A stretch of 64,000 bases of DNA from Dyadobacter endophyticus (GCF_014641595.1 NZ_BMIA01000002.1:1612001-1676000); one strand, 5' to 3'; positions 42,652-51,755 are shown, counted from the first letter of the stretch. The notes: generated by a model not told the origin, from the letters alone. Numbers and translations are program-made.

Positions 42652-44772
42652 TTAAGCTTTAACGAGACCTTTCGCTTTCTCGATAACACCGTCAGCGATG
42701 TTATTAGGCACGATTTCGTAGTAAGCGAACGTCAGGGATGCAGTAGCACGTCCTGATGACATCGTACGAAGGTCAGTCACATAACCGAACAATTCAGAAA
42801 GAGGTACATCGGCTTTGATAACCTGTGCTCCATTGCGGGAGTCCATACCTCTCATGATACCACGACGACGGTTAAGGTCACCTGTGATAGGTCCGGTATA
42901 TTCGTCAGGAGTCAGAACTTCTACGTGCATGATAGGCTCCATCAATTTCGAACCTGCGTGACGAGCAGCTTCTTTGAAACCGATCTTGGCAGCCAATTCG
43001 AAAGAGAGTGAATCTGAATCGACATCGTGGAATGAACCATGGAACAAACGCACTTTCATCGAATCCAAAGGATATCCTGCAAGCGCACCGTTGATCATAG
43101 CAGCTTCGAAACCTTTCTGAACAGGAGCGATGAATTCGCGAGGGATAGCACCACCCACAACTTCGTTCACAAACTGCAAACCTTGTTTCGGCTCTTTTCC
43201 TTCCTCGTTGTCGTCGCGTGGCCCGATTTCGAATACGATATCGGCGAATTTACCACGACCACCCGTTTGTTTCTTGTAAACCTCGCGGTGTTCGAAGTTC
43301 TTGGTAAGGATCTCTTTGTAAGCAACCTGAGGAGCTCCCTGGTTTACTTCCACTTTGAACTCACGACGCATACGGTCGATGATGATTTCAAGGTGAAGCT
43401 CACCCATACCTTTGATGATCGTCTGACCAGTCTCTTCGTTAGATTCAACCTGGAGTGTCGGATCTTCTTCGATCAGTTTGGTGATCGCTTTCGAGAAGTT
43501 ATCGCTGTCAGCAGCTTTCTTAGGCTCGATAGCGTAACCGATTACCGGCTCTGGGAATACCATTGATTCGAGAACGATCGGTGATTTTTCTTCAGAAAGA
43601 GTATCTCCTGTTTTGATATCCTTGAAACCTACTACCGCACCAATATCACCTGCTTCAAGCCTGTCAATCTGATTTTGCTTGTTAGCGTGCATTTGGAAAA
43701 TCCGGGAGATACGCTCTTTGTTTCCTGAACGGTTGTTCAATACATAAGAACCTGATTCCAGTACACCCGAGTAAGAACGGATGAAGCAAAGACGACCTAC
43801 ATAAGGGTCAGTTGCGATTTTGAATGCCAATGCACAGAAAGGATCTTTTTCAGATGGCTGACGGCTGATCTCATTACCTGTACGTGGATCTGTTCCGATA
43901 ATGCTTTCGCGATCCAATGGTGAAGGCAAAATAGCCATCACGTAATCCAGCATAGTCTGAACTCCTTTATTTTTGAAAGAAGAACCACAAACCATAGGAA
44001 CGATCTTCATGCTGATAGTTGCAGCGCGCAATGCAGCAAGAATTTCATCTTCAGAGATCGAGTTAGGATCTTCAAAATACTTCTCCATCAAAGTATCGTC
44101 GAACTCGGCAACAGCTTCAAGCAATTTCTCTCTCCACTCGGTAGCTTCTTCCAGCATATCGTCAGGAATAGGCACCTCTGTGAAAGTCATGCCTTTATCA
44201 GCTTCGTTCCACTCGATACCACGGAAGTTAACGAGGTCAACTACACCGCGGAAAGTATCTTCTGCACCGATAGGCAATTGAAGAGGTACAGCGTAGCTGC
44301 CCAACATCTCTTTAACCTGAGTACAAACTTTCAGAAAGTCTGCACCTGAGCGGTCCATTTTGTTTACGAAACCGATACGGGCAACATTATAGTTGTTAGC
44401 CAGACGCCAGTTTGTTTCAGACTGAGGCTCAACACCATCTACTGCACTGAAAAGGAACACAAGACCATCCAATACACGAAGAGAACGGTTTACTTCAACG
44501 GTGAAGTCAACGTGTCCAGGAGTATCGATGATGTTGATGTGGTATTTTTCGTCGCGGTAGTTCCAGTTAACTGTCGTAGCAGCGGATGTAATAGTGATAC
44601 CACGCTCCTGCTCCTGCTCCATCCAGTCCATCGTAGCAGCACCATCGTGCACCTCTCCGATTTTGTGGCTAACCCCTGCGTAGTAAAGGATACGCTCCGT
44701 TGTCGTTGTTTTACCTGCATCGATGTGCGCGGCAATACCAATGTTTCTTGTTAATCTTAAATCACGTGCCAT
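42652..44772 (-). CDS. fusA: Elongation factor G
   Basis: 706 residues. GTPase that drives translocation. G1 AAHIDAGKTTTTERILYYAG, the switch region around EQERGITITSAATT, G3 DTPGHVDF, G4 NKMD and the domain IV/V segments ALAGYPLDSMKVRLFHGSFH and RRGIMRGMDSRNGAQVI are all present. Has its own promoter; rpsG upstream ends in a terminator. Confidence 0.98.
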   Translation of the reverse strand: MARDLRLTRNIGIAAHIDAGKTTTTERILYYAGVSHKIGEVHDGAATMDWMEQEQERGITITSAATTVNWNYRDEKYHINIIDTPGHVDFTVEVNRSLRVLDGLVFLFSAVDGVEPQSETNWRLANNYNVARIGFVNKMDRSGADFLKVCTQVKEMLGSYAVPLQLPIGAEDTFRGVVDLVNFRGIEWNEADKGMTFTEVPIPDDMLEEATEWREKLLEAVAEFDDTLMEKYFEDPNSISEDEILAALRAATISMKIVPMVCGSSFKNKGVQTMLDYVMAILPSPLDRESIIGTDPRTGNEISRQPSEKDPFCALAFKIATDPYVGRLCFIRSYSGVLESGSYVLNNRSGNKERISRIFQMHANKQNQIDRLEAGDIGAVVGFKDIKTGDTLSEEKSPIVLESMVFPEPVIGYAIEPKKAADSDNFSKAITKLIEEDPTLQVESNEETGQTIIKGMGELHLEIIIDRMRREFKVEVNQGAPQVAYKEILTKNFEHREVYKKQTGGRGKFADIVFEIGPRDDNEEGKEPKQGLQFVNEVVGGAIPREFIAPVQKGFEAAMINGALAGYPLDSMKVRLFHGSFHDVDSDSLSFELAAKIGFKEAARHAGSKLMEPIMHVEVLTPDEYTGPITGDLNRRRGIMRGMDSRNGAQVIKADVPLSELFGYVTDLRTMSSGRATASLTFAYYEIVPNNIADGVIEKAKGLVKA

Positions 44773-44874
44773 GACAGATGGTGATGTGTTTTTATATATT
44801 CAAAGTGCAATTCTGTGCGAAGCTGTTTGAATTTTTCTCTCAGCGCAAAACGCTGGTTTTCAAAATTCAGAGCG

Positions 44875-44905
44875 CAAAAGTATAAATTGTTGATTATAAA
44901 AACAA
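44875..44905 (-). promoter_or_regulatory. Promoter of fusA
   Basis: Minus-strand -7 TACTTTTG (44875-44882) and -33 TTG (44903-44905) with a 20-base spacer. It lies downstream of the rpsG terminator and gives a leader of about 100 bases. Confidence 0.7.
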
Positions 44906-44940
44906 TTAAGGAAAAGTTATTTTTCTAAAAACCTCAAAAT

Positions 44941-44976
44941 AAAAAAATCGGGAACCCGGATAAACCAGGCTCCCGA
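44941..44976 (-). terminator. Terminator after rpsG
   Basis: Imperfect stem TCGGGA.CC.GG / CC.GG.TCCCGA (44948-44976), followed on the minus strand by a long T run. It ends the rpsL-rpsG unit before fusA. Confidence 0.8.
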
Positions 44977-44999
44977 CCATTCTATTTCTGCGCTCCTGA

Positions 45000-45467
45000 C
45001 TAGAAACGGAAGTGCGAGAACGCTTTGTTGGCATCTGCCATACGGTGCGTATCGTCTTTCTTCTTCACAGCAGCACCTTCACCTTTCGCAGCAGCGATAA
45101 TTTCGCCGGCCAGACGGTCAACCATTGTCTTTTCACCACGCTTGCGGGAATAGTTGATCAACCATTTCATGCCCAGTGACTGCTTGCGCTCAGGACGAAC
45201 TTCGGTAGGAACCTGGAAAGTAGCACCACCCACGCGACGGCTCTTAACCTCAACGGAAGGAGTTACGTTGTTCAATGCTTTTTTCCATGTTTCCAGGCCA
45301 TTTTCGCTGGTTTTTTTCTCAACCAGTTCCAATGCATCGTAGAAAATAGTAAAAGCAATGCTTTTCTTTCCTTCGTACATCAGGTTGTTAACGAATTTGG
45401 TAACCTGGACGTCCCTGAACTTCGGATCAGGAAGGATATATCTTTTCTTTGGTTTCGACTTTCTCAT
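45000..45467 (-). CDS. rpsG: 30S ribosomal protein S7
   Basis: 155 residues. Binds the 3' domain of 16S rRNA and contacts E-site tRNA. MRKSKPKKRYILPDPKFRDV, VKSRRVGGATFQVPTEVRPE and the C-terminal RMADANKAFSHFRF match the family. Second gene of the rpsL unit. Confidence 0.98.
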   Translation of the reverse strand: MRKSKPKKRYILPDPKFRDVQVTKFVNNLMYEGKKSIAFTIFYDALELVEKKTSENGLETWKKALNNVTPSVEVKSRRVGGATFQVPTEVRPERKQSLGMKWLINYSRKRGEKTMVDRLAGEIIAAAKGEGAAVKKKDDTHRMADANKAFSHFRF

Positions 45468-45586
45468 TTTGTCTTAATGTTTTAACGAGGTTTCGTTTTG
45501 CAACTTATTCACCCTGGGGTAATTACCAGGATTACTTCCCTTTTATAAGAATTGAATTACTTAATAAAAGCAGAGAGAGTTACTTT

Positions 45587-46000
45587 TTATTTTTTCTTAC
45601 CTTTTACTGGTGCTGCCGGAGCTTGTCCTGGTTTCGGACGCTTCGCACCATATTTAGAACGACGTTGTTTACGGCCGTTCACACCTGCGGTATCCAGTGC
45701 ACCACGGATAATGTGGTAACGAACACCTGGCAAATCCTTCACACGACCACCGCGGATCAATACGATCGAGTGCTCTTGCAGGTTGTGGCCTTCACCTGGG
45801 ATGTAGGCATTCACCTCCTTGTTGTTCGACAGACGAACACGGGCTACTTTACGAAGCGCCGAGTTTGGCTTCTTAGGCGTAGTAGTGTACACCCGGGTGC
45901 ACACGCCCCTGCGCTGAGGGCATGAATCCAAAGCCGGAGACTTGGATTTCCATGTAATGGTCTCTCTACCTTTACGGACTAATTGTGAAATAGTAGGCAT
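45587..46000 (-). CDS. rpsL: 30S ribosomal protein S12
   Basis: 137 residues. Decoding-centre protein. MPTISQLVRKGRETITWKSK, TTPKKPNSALRKVARVRLSN (with the lysine linked to streptomycin response in other bacteria) and RGGRVKDLPGVRYHIIRGAL. Short basic C-terminal tail. First gene of the str cluster. Confidence 0.98.
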   Translation of the reverse strand: MPTISQLVRKGRETITWKSKSPALDSCPQRRGVCTRVYTTTPKKPNSALRKVARVRLSNNKEVNAYIPGEGHNLQEHSIVLIRGGRVKDLPGVRYHIIRGALDTAGVNGRKQRRSKYGAKRPKPGQAPAAPVKGKKK

Positions 46001-46075
46001 TTAACAATTTGATTTTGATTCGGTTACCTAACCGATCGTTTGTTATATAAACACTTTTCCCGAAAAATCGGACTG

Positions 46076-46106
46076 CAAAAGTAATAAACCATCCTTGATT
46101 TACAAA
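46076..46106 (-). promoter_or_regulatory. Promoter of rpsL-rpsG
   Basis: Minus-strand -33 TTTG (46103-46106), a 19-base spacer and -7 TACTTTTG (46076-46083): a full match to the Bacteroidota promoter consensus. Followed by CAGTCCG, as at the rplC promoter. Confidence 0.85.
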
Positions 46107-46300
46107 CCGTTAACAACTTTTTTTGTACCATTACCACCATTCTGCAAAGTAGGTTGTCAAGAAATGCGCAGGAGGAGTCAGATTCAAATAAAATTCTTCC
46201 TATCTAGTATCCTGAATTTTATTTCCAATCGTTGTTTATTAGTATTGTTTTTCAGAAACCCAGTGTGCGCGTCGAATCGTTTGATTTTATACTCTACATT

Positions 46301-48325
46301 ATGAAACTTTTCCGGAGTTACTTTACTCTCATAGTTTGTTTTGCAATCTGTTTATACTTGTCCGGCTGCAATTCGGCGATGCAGGCATATAAAGACGGCC
46401 AAAAGAAATTTGCGAACGGAGAATACGACCTCGCCATCAAAGGTTTCCAGAAAGCCGCCGAAGCCAATATCGAGCCGGTGCAGACGAGCTACCTGATCGC
46501 GGAGTCCTATCGCCTTTCGAACCGCTTCAAAGAAGCTGTCCCCTACTACAAAAAAGCCATAGACGGTGGCATTACCAATGCAGATGCGCGTTTTCAATAT
46601 GCTTACGCACTGAAAACAACCGGCGACTATGCCGACGCGTCAGCCCAATTTTCCGAATTCGCCAAAGGCCAAAACGCTCCGCAGAACTTGCAGGAAAGGG
46701 CATTGCGCGAAGTCGAGATCATCCGCATTGCCGATCGTTTGAAAGCAACCAAAATGGAAGTCGAGCTGAAAGACCTTCCGCTGAACACGGCCGGTGCCGA
46801 GTTCGCACCGACGGTACTGGGCAACGAACTGGTTTTCTCTTCTTCCAAAAAAGAGAAGATTTACACCAACAACGGCCAACCGATGTTGGGACTTTACAAA
46901 ATCAATATCGCCTCGGATCCCGGTAACACGCAAGGAAATCCCGTATTGTTCAGCCAGGAAGTTTTTGCGCCGGAAGCCCACGACGCCTCGCCCGCATTCT
47001 CACCCGACGGAAAAACGCTCGTTTTTGCCAGAAGTAATACCGGTAAGAAAAAAGATAAATCGCCGGATGTAGACCTTTACATGAGCCGCAATGTAAGCGG
47101 CCAATGGACGGCCCCGGCAATACTTCCTATTAATGATTCCCTCGCCTGGGATGGCTCGCCCGCATTCTCTCGCGACGGCAAAACGCTCTATTTCGCATCC
47201 AACCGCGCTGGTGGCGTAGGCGGGATCGATATTTACCGCACCAATATCGATGCGTCGGGCCGGTTTAGCCGCCCGGTGAATATGGGTAAGGACATCAATA
47301 CGGTCGGAGACGACATGTTTCCTTATGTAGCGGAAGGCGGAAAGCTCTACTTTGCTTCCGACGGCCATCCCGGTCTTGGCAAACTCGATCTTTTTTCAGC
47401 AACGAGAACACAGGGTGTGATCACGATCGAAAACATGGGCCTGCCCTTCAATAGCCCGCAAGACGATTTTGGATTGGTATTCTATCAAAACCTGAAAAAA
47501 GGATTCTTTGCTTCGAACCGCGACGGCGGCAAAGGCGACGACGACATTTACTACTTCGCCGCACCGGAAGAAGAGGACACGACCACCGTCGCAAAACATA
47601 ACGACCCGAACGATCCGCTTAATCCGAACAACCCGAACTTCATCAATGGCAAACGGAAAGTAGTCCGCTACTTCCTTGCCGGAACCGTTCTCGCAAATGG
47701 CGAAACGCCTATCCCGATCGATTCGGCGGTGGTACACATCCTGCCCGACACCTCGGATACACAAATAGCAGAGTTTCCGACTGCGAAAGATGGCAAGTTT
47801 GGCAAGCAGCCGGTGGAAGAAGGCAAAGCGTATCAGTTGCTGGTTCAGCGTAAAGGCTATATCAGCAAGCGGGAGCCGTTCTCAATGTCGGGGCGCAACA
47901 TTCCGCCGATTTTCCTGACTAAAGAACTGACCGATACCACCTTCAATGTGACCATCAAACTCGACAAGCTGGAACTGAACAAGACATTCGTACTGGAAAA
48001 TATCTATTACGATTTGAACAAATACAATATCCGTCCCGATGCAGCAGTGGAGCTGGATAAATTGGTGCAAATCCTGAAAGATAACCCGACAATGACTATC
48101 GAGCTCAGCTCACATACGGATGCCCGCGCAACCGATGCCTATAACATGACGCTCTCGCAAAACCGCGCCGAATCCGCGGTGGCTTACCTAAACTCCAAAG
48201 GCATTGAAGCCGACAGGATGGAAGCCAAGGGTTACGGCGAAAGAGAGCTCATCGTTCCGAATGCCAAAACAGAGGAAGAGCACCAGCGCAACCGCCGCAC
48301 GGAATTCACGATCCTGAGCTATTGA
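46301..48325 (+). CDS. PorE-like OmpA-family lipoprotein (TPR, beta-propeller, CRD, OmpA_C)
   Basis: 674 residues from the ATG at 46301, which gives a lipoprotein signal with lipobox LSGC (Cys23); the ATG at 46232 would bury it. Domain order: TPR-like helices (about 30-150), a PD40/WD40-like propeller (about 165-430, repeats such as SPAFSPDGKTLVFA and SPAFSRDGKTLYFASNRAGG), a carboxypeptidase-regulatory-like domain (about 455-540), then an OmpA C-terminal peptidoglycan-binding domain (about 565-674, IELSSHTDARATDAYN, NRRTEFTIL). This exact order is that of PorE, a type IX secretion component that ties the machinery to peptidoglycan. Several paralogues usually exist, so orthology is likely but not certain. 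Single gene with a strong terminator. Confidence 0.88.
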   Translation: MKLFRSYFTLIVCFAICLYLSGCNSAMQAYKDGQKKFANGEYDLAIKGFQKAAEANIEPVQTSYLIAESYRLSNRFKEAVPYYKKAIDGGITNADARFQYAYALKTTGDYADASAQFSEFAKGQNAPQNLQERALREVEIIRIADRLKATKMEVELKDLPLNTAGAEFAPTVLGNELVFSSSKKEKIYTNNGQPMLGLYKINIASDPGNTQGNPVLFSQEVFAPEAHDASPAFSPDGKTLVFARSNTGKKKDKSPDVDLYMSRNVSGQWTAPAILPINDSLAWDGSPAFSRDGKTLYFASNRAGGVGGIDIYRTNIDASGRFSRPVNMGKDINTVGDDMFPYVAEGGKLYFASDGHPGLGKLDLFSATRTQGVITIENMGLPFNSPQDDFGLVFYQNLKKGFFASNRDGGKGDDDIYYFAAPEEEDTTTVAKHNDPNDPLNPNNPNFINGKRKVVRYFLAGTVLANGETPIPIDSAVVHILPDTSDTQIAEFPTAKDGKFGKQPVEEGKAYQLLVQRKGYISKREPFSMSGRNIPPIFLTKELTDTTFNVTIKLDKLELNKTFVLENIYYDLNKYNIRPDAAVELDKLVQILKDNPTMTIELSSHTDARATDAYNMTLSQNRAESAVAYLNSKGIEADRMEAKGYGERELIVPNAKTEEEHQRNRRTEFTILSY

Positions 48326-48342
48326 TTTACCAAATCTTAGGG

Positions 48343-48383
48343 AAGCCCGCTGCGAACCGATCAGTTTCGCAGCGGGCTTTTTC
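48343..48383 (+). terminator. Terminator after the PorE-like gene
   Basis: Perfect 14-bp stem AAGCCCGCTGCGAA / TTCGCAGCGGGCTT with a 9-base loop and a trailing T run. Confidence 0.9.
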
Positions 48384-48435
48384 TTATAATTGCATTTCTT
48401 AACATTTCCCAAAGAGTACTTATCAGTTTGCATTA

Positions 48436-49617
48436 ATGGCCCGACGCATAATCTATTGGTTCAGGAATGATTTAAGGTTAAAGGACAACCAGGCACTTTT
48501 TTCAGCCGTGGATGCCGCCGATGAAATCCTTCCCGTATATGTTTTTGATCCTCGTCAATTTGAAAAAACAAAGCTTGGTTTCCGTCGAACGGGTGCATTA
48601 CGGGCACGCTTTCTAATCGAGGCAGTTGCCGAGCTCCGTGAAAATATCCGGCAAAAAGGCGGCGACCTGCTCATTCGCATTGGAAAGCCCGAAGAGATCG
48701 TCGCCAAGCTCGCGGAAAATTATAATGCTGATTATGTTTACACCAGTAAAGAAATTGCACCGCAGGAAACCCGCATTGAATCATCCCTGAGTAAAAACCT
48801 CAAAACCGCGAATGTCGACATCAGGCTATTTTGGATGGACACAATGATCAACGCATTCGACCTGCCATTCCCGGTATCCAAATTGCCGACCGGCTTTCCG
48901 GAGTTTGAGCGCCTGCTGAGCAACGACCTCAAAATAAAGGAACAATTCCAGACGCCGGAGAGAGTTCCGTTACCCGCCGACATGGAAGCAGGGTACATTC
49001 CCGGATTACCTGAACTCGGCATCGACCCGAATGAAATACCGGTGGCCTCATCACCCGGCGGAGAGATACATGCGCTGGCTGCGTTGAAGGAATATATTGA
49101 GCAATACGTAAAAAAGGACATCTCCTACCCTACCGCAGAGCCGCTCACCGACACCCGGCTTTCCGACTGGCTTTCGCTCGGCTGCATTTCGGCTTCTTAC
49201 ATCTATCGGAGTGTAAAAACCGCCCAATCGCACGCTGTGACGGAAGATGCCATCATCACTAACCTGCTGAGACGGGAATACCTGCATTGGACATTGCTCC
49301 GGTTTGGCCCAAGAATGTTCAAGCCTAGCGGCGTGAAACACCATTTCAACCGTCGCTGGAAGAATGATAACGCAGCATTTGAGAAGTGGATAAATGGACA
49401 GACGGATGACCAAACAATAAATAATATTATCCAAAAGCTAACTGCTACCGGCTTCATTACTGCTGCGGAACGCGAGGCCGCCGCGCGGTACCTGGTCGAT
49501 GACCTGGATATTAACTGGACATGGGGCGCGATGTATTTTGAAAGCCTGCTGCTTGACTACGAAGCATCCGTCAACTGGGGCCGCTGGAACACCCTGGCCG
49601 GTGTCGGCGAAGATTGA
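48436..49617 (+). CDS. DASH-type cryptochrome/photolyase, short and divergent at the C-terminus
   Basis: 393 residues. The N-terminal photolyase alpha/beta domain starts IIYWFRNDLRLKDNQALF and has VYVFDPRQFEKTKLGFRR. The FAD-binding helical domain has LSDWLSLGCISASYIYRSV, LRREYLHWTLLRFG, the TGFIT segment, INWTWGAMYFESLLLDYEAS and NWGRWNTLAGVGED. DASH proteins normally continue past AGVG(N/D) for some 40 residues; here the stop follows at once. The usual GxTGxPxVDAxM stretch reads GQTDDQTINNII. It may be an altered cryptochrome, a weakened repair enzyme or a gene in decay. Confidence 0.85.
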   Translation: MARRIIYWFRNDLRLKDNQALFSAVDAADEILPVYVFDPRQFEKTKLGFRRTGALRARFLIEAVAELRENIRQKGGDLLIRIGKPEEIVAKLAENYNADYVYTSKEIAPQETRIESSLSKNLKTANVDIRLFWMDTMINAFDLPFPVSKLPTGFPEFERLLSNDLKIKEQFQTPERVPLPADMEAGYIPGLPELGIDPNEIPVASSPGGEIHALAALKEYIEQYVKKDISYPTAEPLTDTRLSDWLSLGCISASYIYRSVKTAQSHAVTEDAIITNLLRREYLHWTLLRFGPRMFKPSGVKHHFNRRWKNDNAAFEKWINGQTDDQTINNIIQKLTATGFITAAEREAAARYLVDDLDINWTWGAMYFESLLLDYEASVNWGRWNTLAGVGED

Positions 49618-49682
49618 TCCGGTACAAATGGGGCAATATCGTCTTGGGAGACCGGCTATGTAGATTTTCTAACAGATTTTGC

Positions 49683-49690
49683 TAGCTTTG
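49683..49690 (+). promoter_or_regulatory. -7 element (TAnnTTTG) upstream of lemA
   Basis: TAGCTTTG, an exact consensus match 44 bases before the lemA start. No strong -33 element at the normal spacing. Confidence 0.45.
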
Positions 49691-49734
49691 GTCAACTTTG
49701 AATCACATTCAATAACTCTAAACTGAATATTAAA

Positions 49735-50316
49735 ATGTCAAAAGGACTCATTGCAGTTATCGTCGTTGTTCTGATTCTCGGATTCGTTGGCTGCGGTAAA
49801 TATAATGGCCTCGTGCAAAAAGATGAGGTAGTAAAAGAATCATGGGCCGGCGTGGAAAGCCAGTACCAGCGCCGCGCCGACCTTATCCCCAACCTGGTAA
49901 ATACCGTTAAAGGTGCCGCCGATTTTGAAAAAAGTACATTGACGGCGGTAATCGAAGCGCGTAGCAAAGCGACACAAACTACGATCAGCGCCGATCAGCT
50001 TACCCCTGAAAATATCGCCAAATTCCAGGCGGCACAGGATCAGCTAAGCGGTTCACTGTCTCGCCTGCTTGTATCGGTTGAACAATATCCTAATCTGAAA
50101 GCCAATCAGAACTTCCTCGAACTGCAGGCCCAGCTCGAAGGCACTGAAAACCGGATCAGCGTGGAACGCGGCAAGTTCAATACGGTCGTAAAGGATTACA
50201 ACCAGGAGGTCCGCACATTCCCGACCAACCTTTTCGCCGGGGTATTCGGCTTCTCCCAAAAAGGTTATTTCACGGCCGCACCGGGTTCAGATAAAGCGCC
50301 AAGCGTACAATTCTAA
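49735..50316 (+). CDS. lemA: LemA-family membrane protein
   Basis: 193 residues. One N-terminal membrane helix (about 4-20), then a long four-helix LemA domain: YNGLVQKDEVVKESWAGVES, QYQRRADLIPNLVNTVKGAA, YPNLKANQNFLELQAQLEGT, ENRISVERGKFNTVVKDYNQ and the closing FPTNLFAGVFGF. LemA function is unclear. Genes for TPM-domain proteins follow, a recurrent association in many bacteria. A hairpin after the stop may reduce expression of those genes. Confidence 0.95.
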   Translation: MSKGLIAVIVVVLILGFVGCGKYNGLVQKDEVVKESWAGVESQYQRRADLIPNLVNTVKGAADFEKSTLTAVIEARSKATQTTISADQLTPENIAKFQAAQDQLSGSLSRLLVSVEQYPNLKANQNFLELQAQLEGTENRISVERGKFNTVVKDYNQEVRTFPTNLFAGVFGFSQKGYFTAAPGSDKAPSVQF

Positions 50317-50321
50317 GTTTC

Positions 50322-50358
50322 GCGCCGGGCTTGTGAAGAGCCCGGCGCAATGTTTTTA
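50322..50358 (+). terminator. Strong hairpin after lemA
   Basis: 10-bp GC-rich stem GCGCCGGGCT / AGCCCGGCGC (50322-50331 with 50339-50348) followed by a short T run. Its 3' flank contains the upstream ATG of the next frame (50350), which argues for the later start at 50383. Confidence 0.65.
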
Positions 50359-50382
50359 ACCCTATCCATCTCAACCGGGCTC

Positions 50383-50826
50383 ATGGCAACCGAATCCCTA
50401 TTTTTCACCGACGAAGAGCAGCAAGACATTATTGAGGCAATTCAGGAAGCGGAAAAACAGACTTCCGGAGAAGTGAAAGTGCATATAGAGAAGAAATGCC
50501 CTACGTCGGATGTCATGGAGCGGGCCAAGGAAGTTTTCCTGTTTTTAAACCTGCACCAAACCGCCGAACGCAACGGGGTACTGTTTTACCTCGCATACGA
50601 AGACCGGAAGTTTGCCGTATTGGGCGACCAGGGGATCGATGCGAAAGTAAGCTCCGATTTTTGGGACAGTACCAAAGAGCTCTTACGCAAACATTTCAGG
50701 GCTGGAGAGTTTAAAGAAGGTCTTCGCCATGGCATTCAGGAAGCTGGGCTGCAATTAAAAAAACACTTCCCCTACCAGTCCGGCGACATCAACGAACTTC
50801 CGGATGATATTTCGTTCGGCCAATAA
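50383..50826 (+). CDS. TPM-domain protein (small, cytoplasmic)
   Basis: 147 residues from the ATG at 50383; the earlier ATG at 50350 is inside the post-lemA hairpin region. One TPM (TLP18.3/Psb32/MOLO-1) domain: TDEEQQDIIEAIQEAEKQTS, GEVKVHIEKKCP, TAERNGVLFYLAYEDRKFAV, LGDQGIDAKVSSDFWD and LRHGIQEAGLQLKKHFPY. No signal peptide or membrane segment is seen. Ends 3 bases before the larger TPM gene. Confidence 0.9.
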   Translation: MATESLFFTDEEQQDIIEAIQEAEKQTSGEVKVHIEKKCPTSDVMERAKEVFLFLNLHQTAERNGVLFYLAYEDRKFAVLGDQGIDAKVSSDFWDSTKELLRKHFRAGEFKEGLRHGIQEAGLQLKKHFPYQSGDINELPDDISFGQ

Positions 50827-50829
50827 ACT

Positions 50830-51609
50830 ATGAAGCAATTCATCATTTACCTACTGCTTGCCGTAGCGGCAATAGCCGGTGTGCAGGCACAGGATATTCC
50901 TCCCAAGCCCAATCCGCCAAGGCTCGTCAACGACCTTGCCAACCAGCTTAACCCATCGGAAGAGGCGCAGTTGGAACAGAAGCTGGTCGCCTACAACGAC
51001 TCGACTTCTTCGCAGATTGTGATCGTAATCGTTCCCACATTGGGCGACTACCCCATTGCCGACTATGCGTTCAAACTCGGTACAGAATGGGGTGTGGGCC
51101 AAAAGGGCAAAAACAATGGTATCGTATTGCTCTGGGCGCCAAAGGAAAGAAAGATTTTCATCGCAACCGGTTACGGCCTCGAAGGTGCAATACCCGACGC
51201 TATCGCGAAACGCATCGTTTCTCAGGTAATCACCCCGCAGTTCAAGGCCGGGCAGTTTTACCAGGGCCTGAGCGACGGCGTAGATATGATATTCAAATAC
51301 GCGACGGGCGAATACAAGGCCGATCCGAAGCAGGACAGCGGCGAAGGCGATGGCTTTCCTCCCATACTGATTTTCGTGATCATATTTATCGTTATCCTCA
51401 TATTCATATTTCGCAATAGAGGTGGCGGAGGAGGTAATCGCGGCTACCGCGACAGTGGCATTCCACCTATATTCTTCCCTTACACCACGCATTCGGGTCG
51501 CGGGAGTTCCTCAGGTAACTGGGGCGGCTTCGGCGGAGGCGATGGCGGTGGTTTCGGAGGCTTTGGAGGAGGTAGCTTTGGCGGCGGCGGCGCCGGAGGT
51601 GATTATTAG
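50830..51609 (+). CDS. TPM-domain membrane protein with Gly-rich tail (YgcG-like)
   Basis: 259 residues: a signal peptide (about 1-21, ending GVQAQ), then a periplasmic TPM domain (about 30-155: DLANQLNPSEEAQLEQKLVA, GVGQKGKNNGIVLLWAPKER, IATGYGLEGAIPDAIAKRIV). A membrane helix follows (about 177-196), then a tail of Gly/Ser/Phe repeats ending GGGGAGGDY. This is the common YgcG layout. Together with lemA and the small TPM gene it forms a three-gene set. Confidence 0.92.
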   Translation: MKQFIIYLLLAVAAIAGVQAQDIPPKPNPPRLVNDLANQLNPSEEAQLEQKLVAYNDSTSSQIVIVIVPTLGDYPIADYAFKLGTEWGVGQKGKNNGIVLLWAPKERKIFIATGYGLEGAIPDAIAKRIVSQVITPQFKAGQFYQGLSDGVDMIFKYATGEYKADPKQDSGEGDGFPPILIFVIIFIVILIFIFRNRGGGGGNRGYRDSGIPPIFFPYTTHSGRGSSSGNWGGFGGGDGGGFGGFGGGSFGGGGAGGDY

Positions 51610-51755
51610 TATTTCAAACAAACCGATATTCGAAAGCGGATGGAAGCATGGTCTTCCGTCCGCTTTTTGCTTGAAGCCATTTACAACGTATAGTCGTGGC
51701 ATGCTTTTTTGTACATTAACCATAAACTTTATTACCAAAACCTAAACAAAGTTTT

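Noticed and set aside
50350..50826. Earlier start of the small TPM gene at 50350
   Set aside because: That ATG lies in the T-rich flank of the hairpin after lemA, and the added residues look like no signal peptide; the ATG at 50383 is preferred.
51420..51605. GGCGG-rich repeated DNA that looked like a tandem repeat array
   Set aside because: It is the coding sequence for the Gly/Ser/Phe tail of the larger TPM protein; no spacer or unit structure of a CRISPR array.
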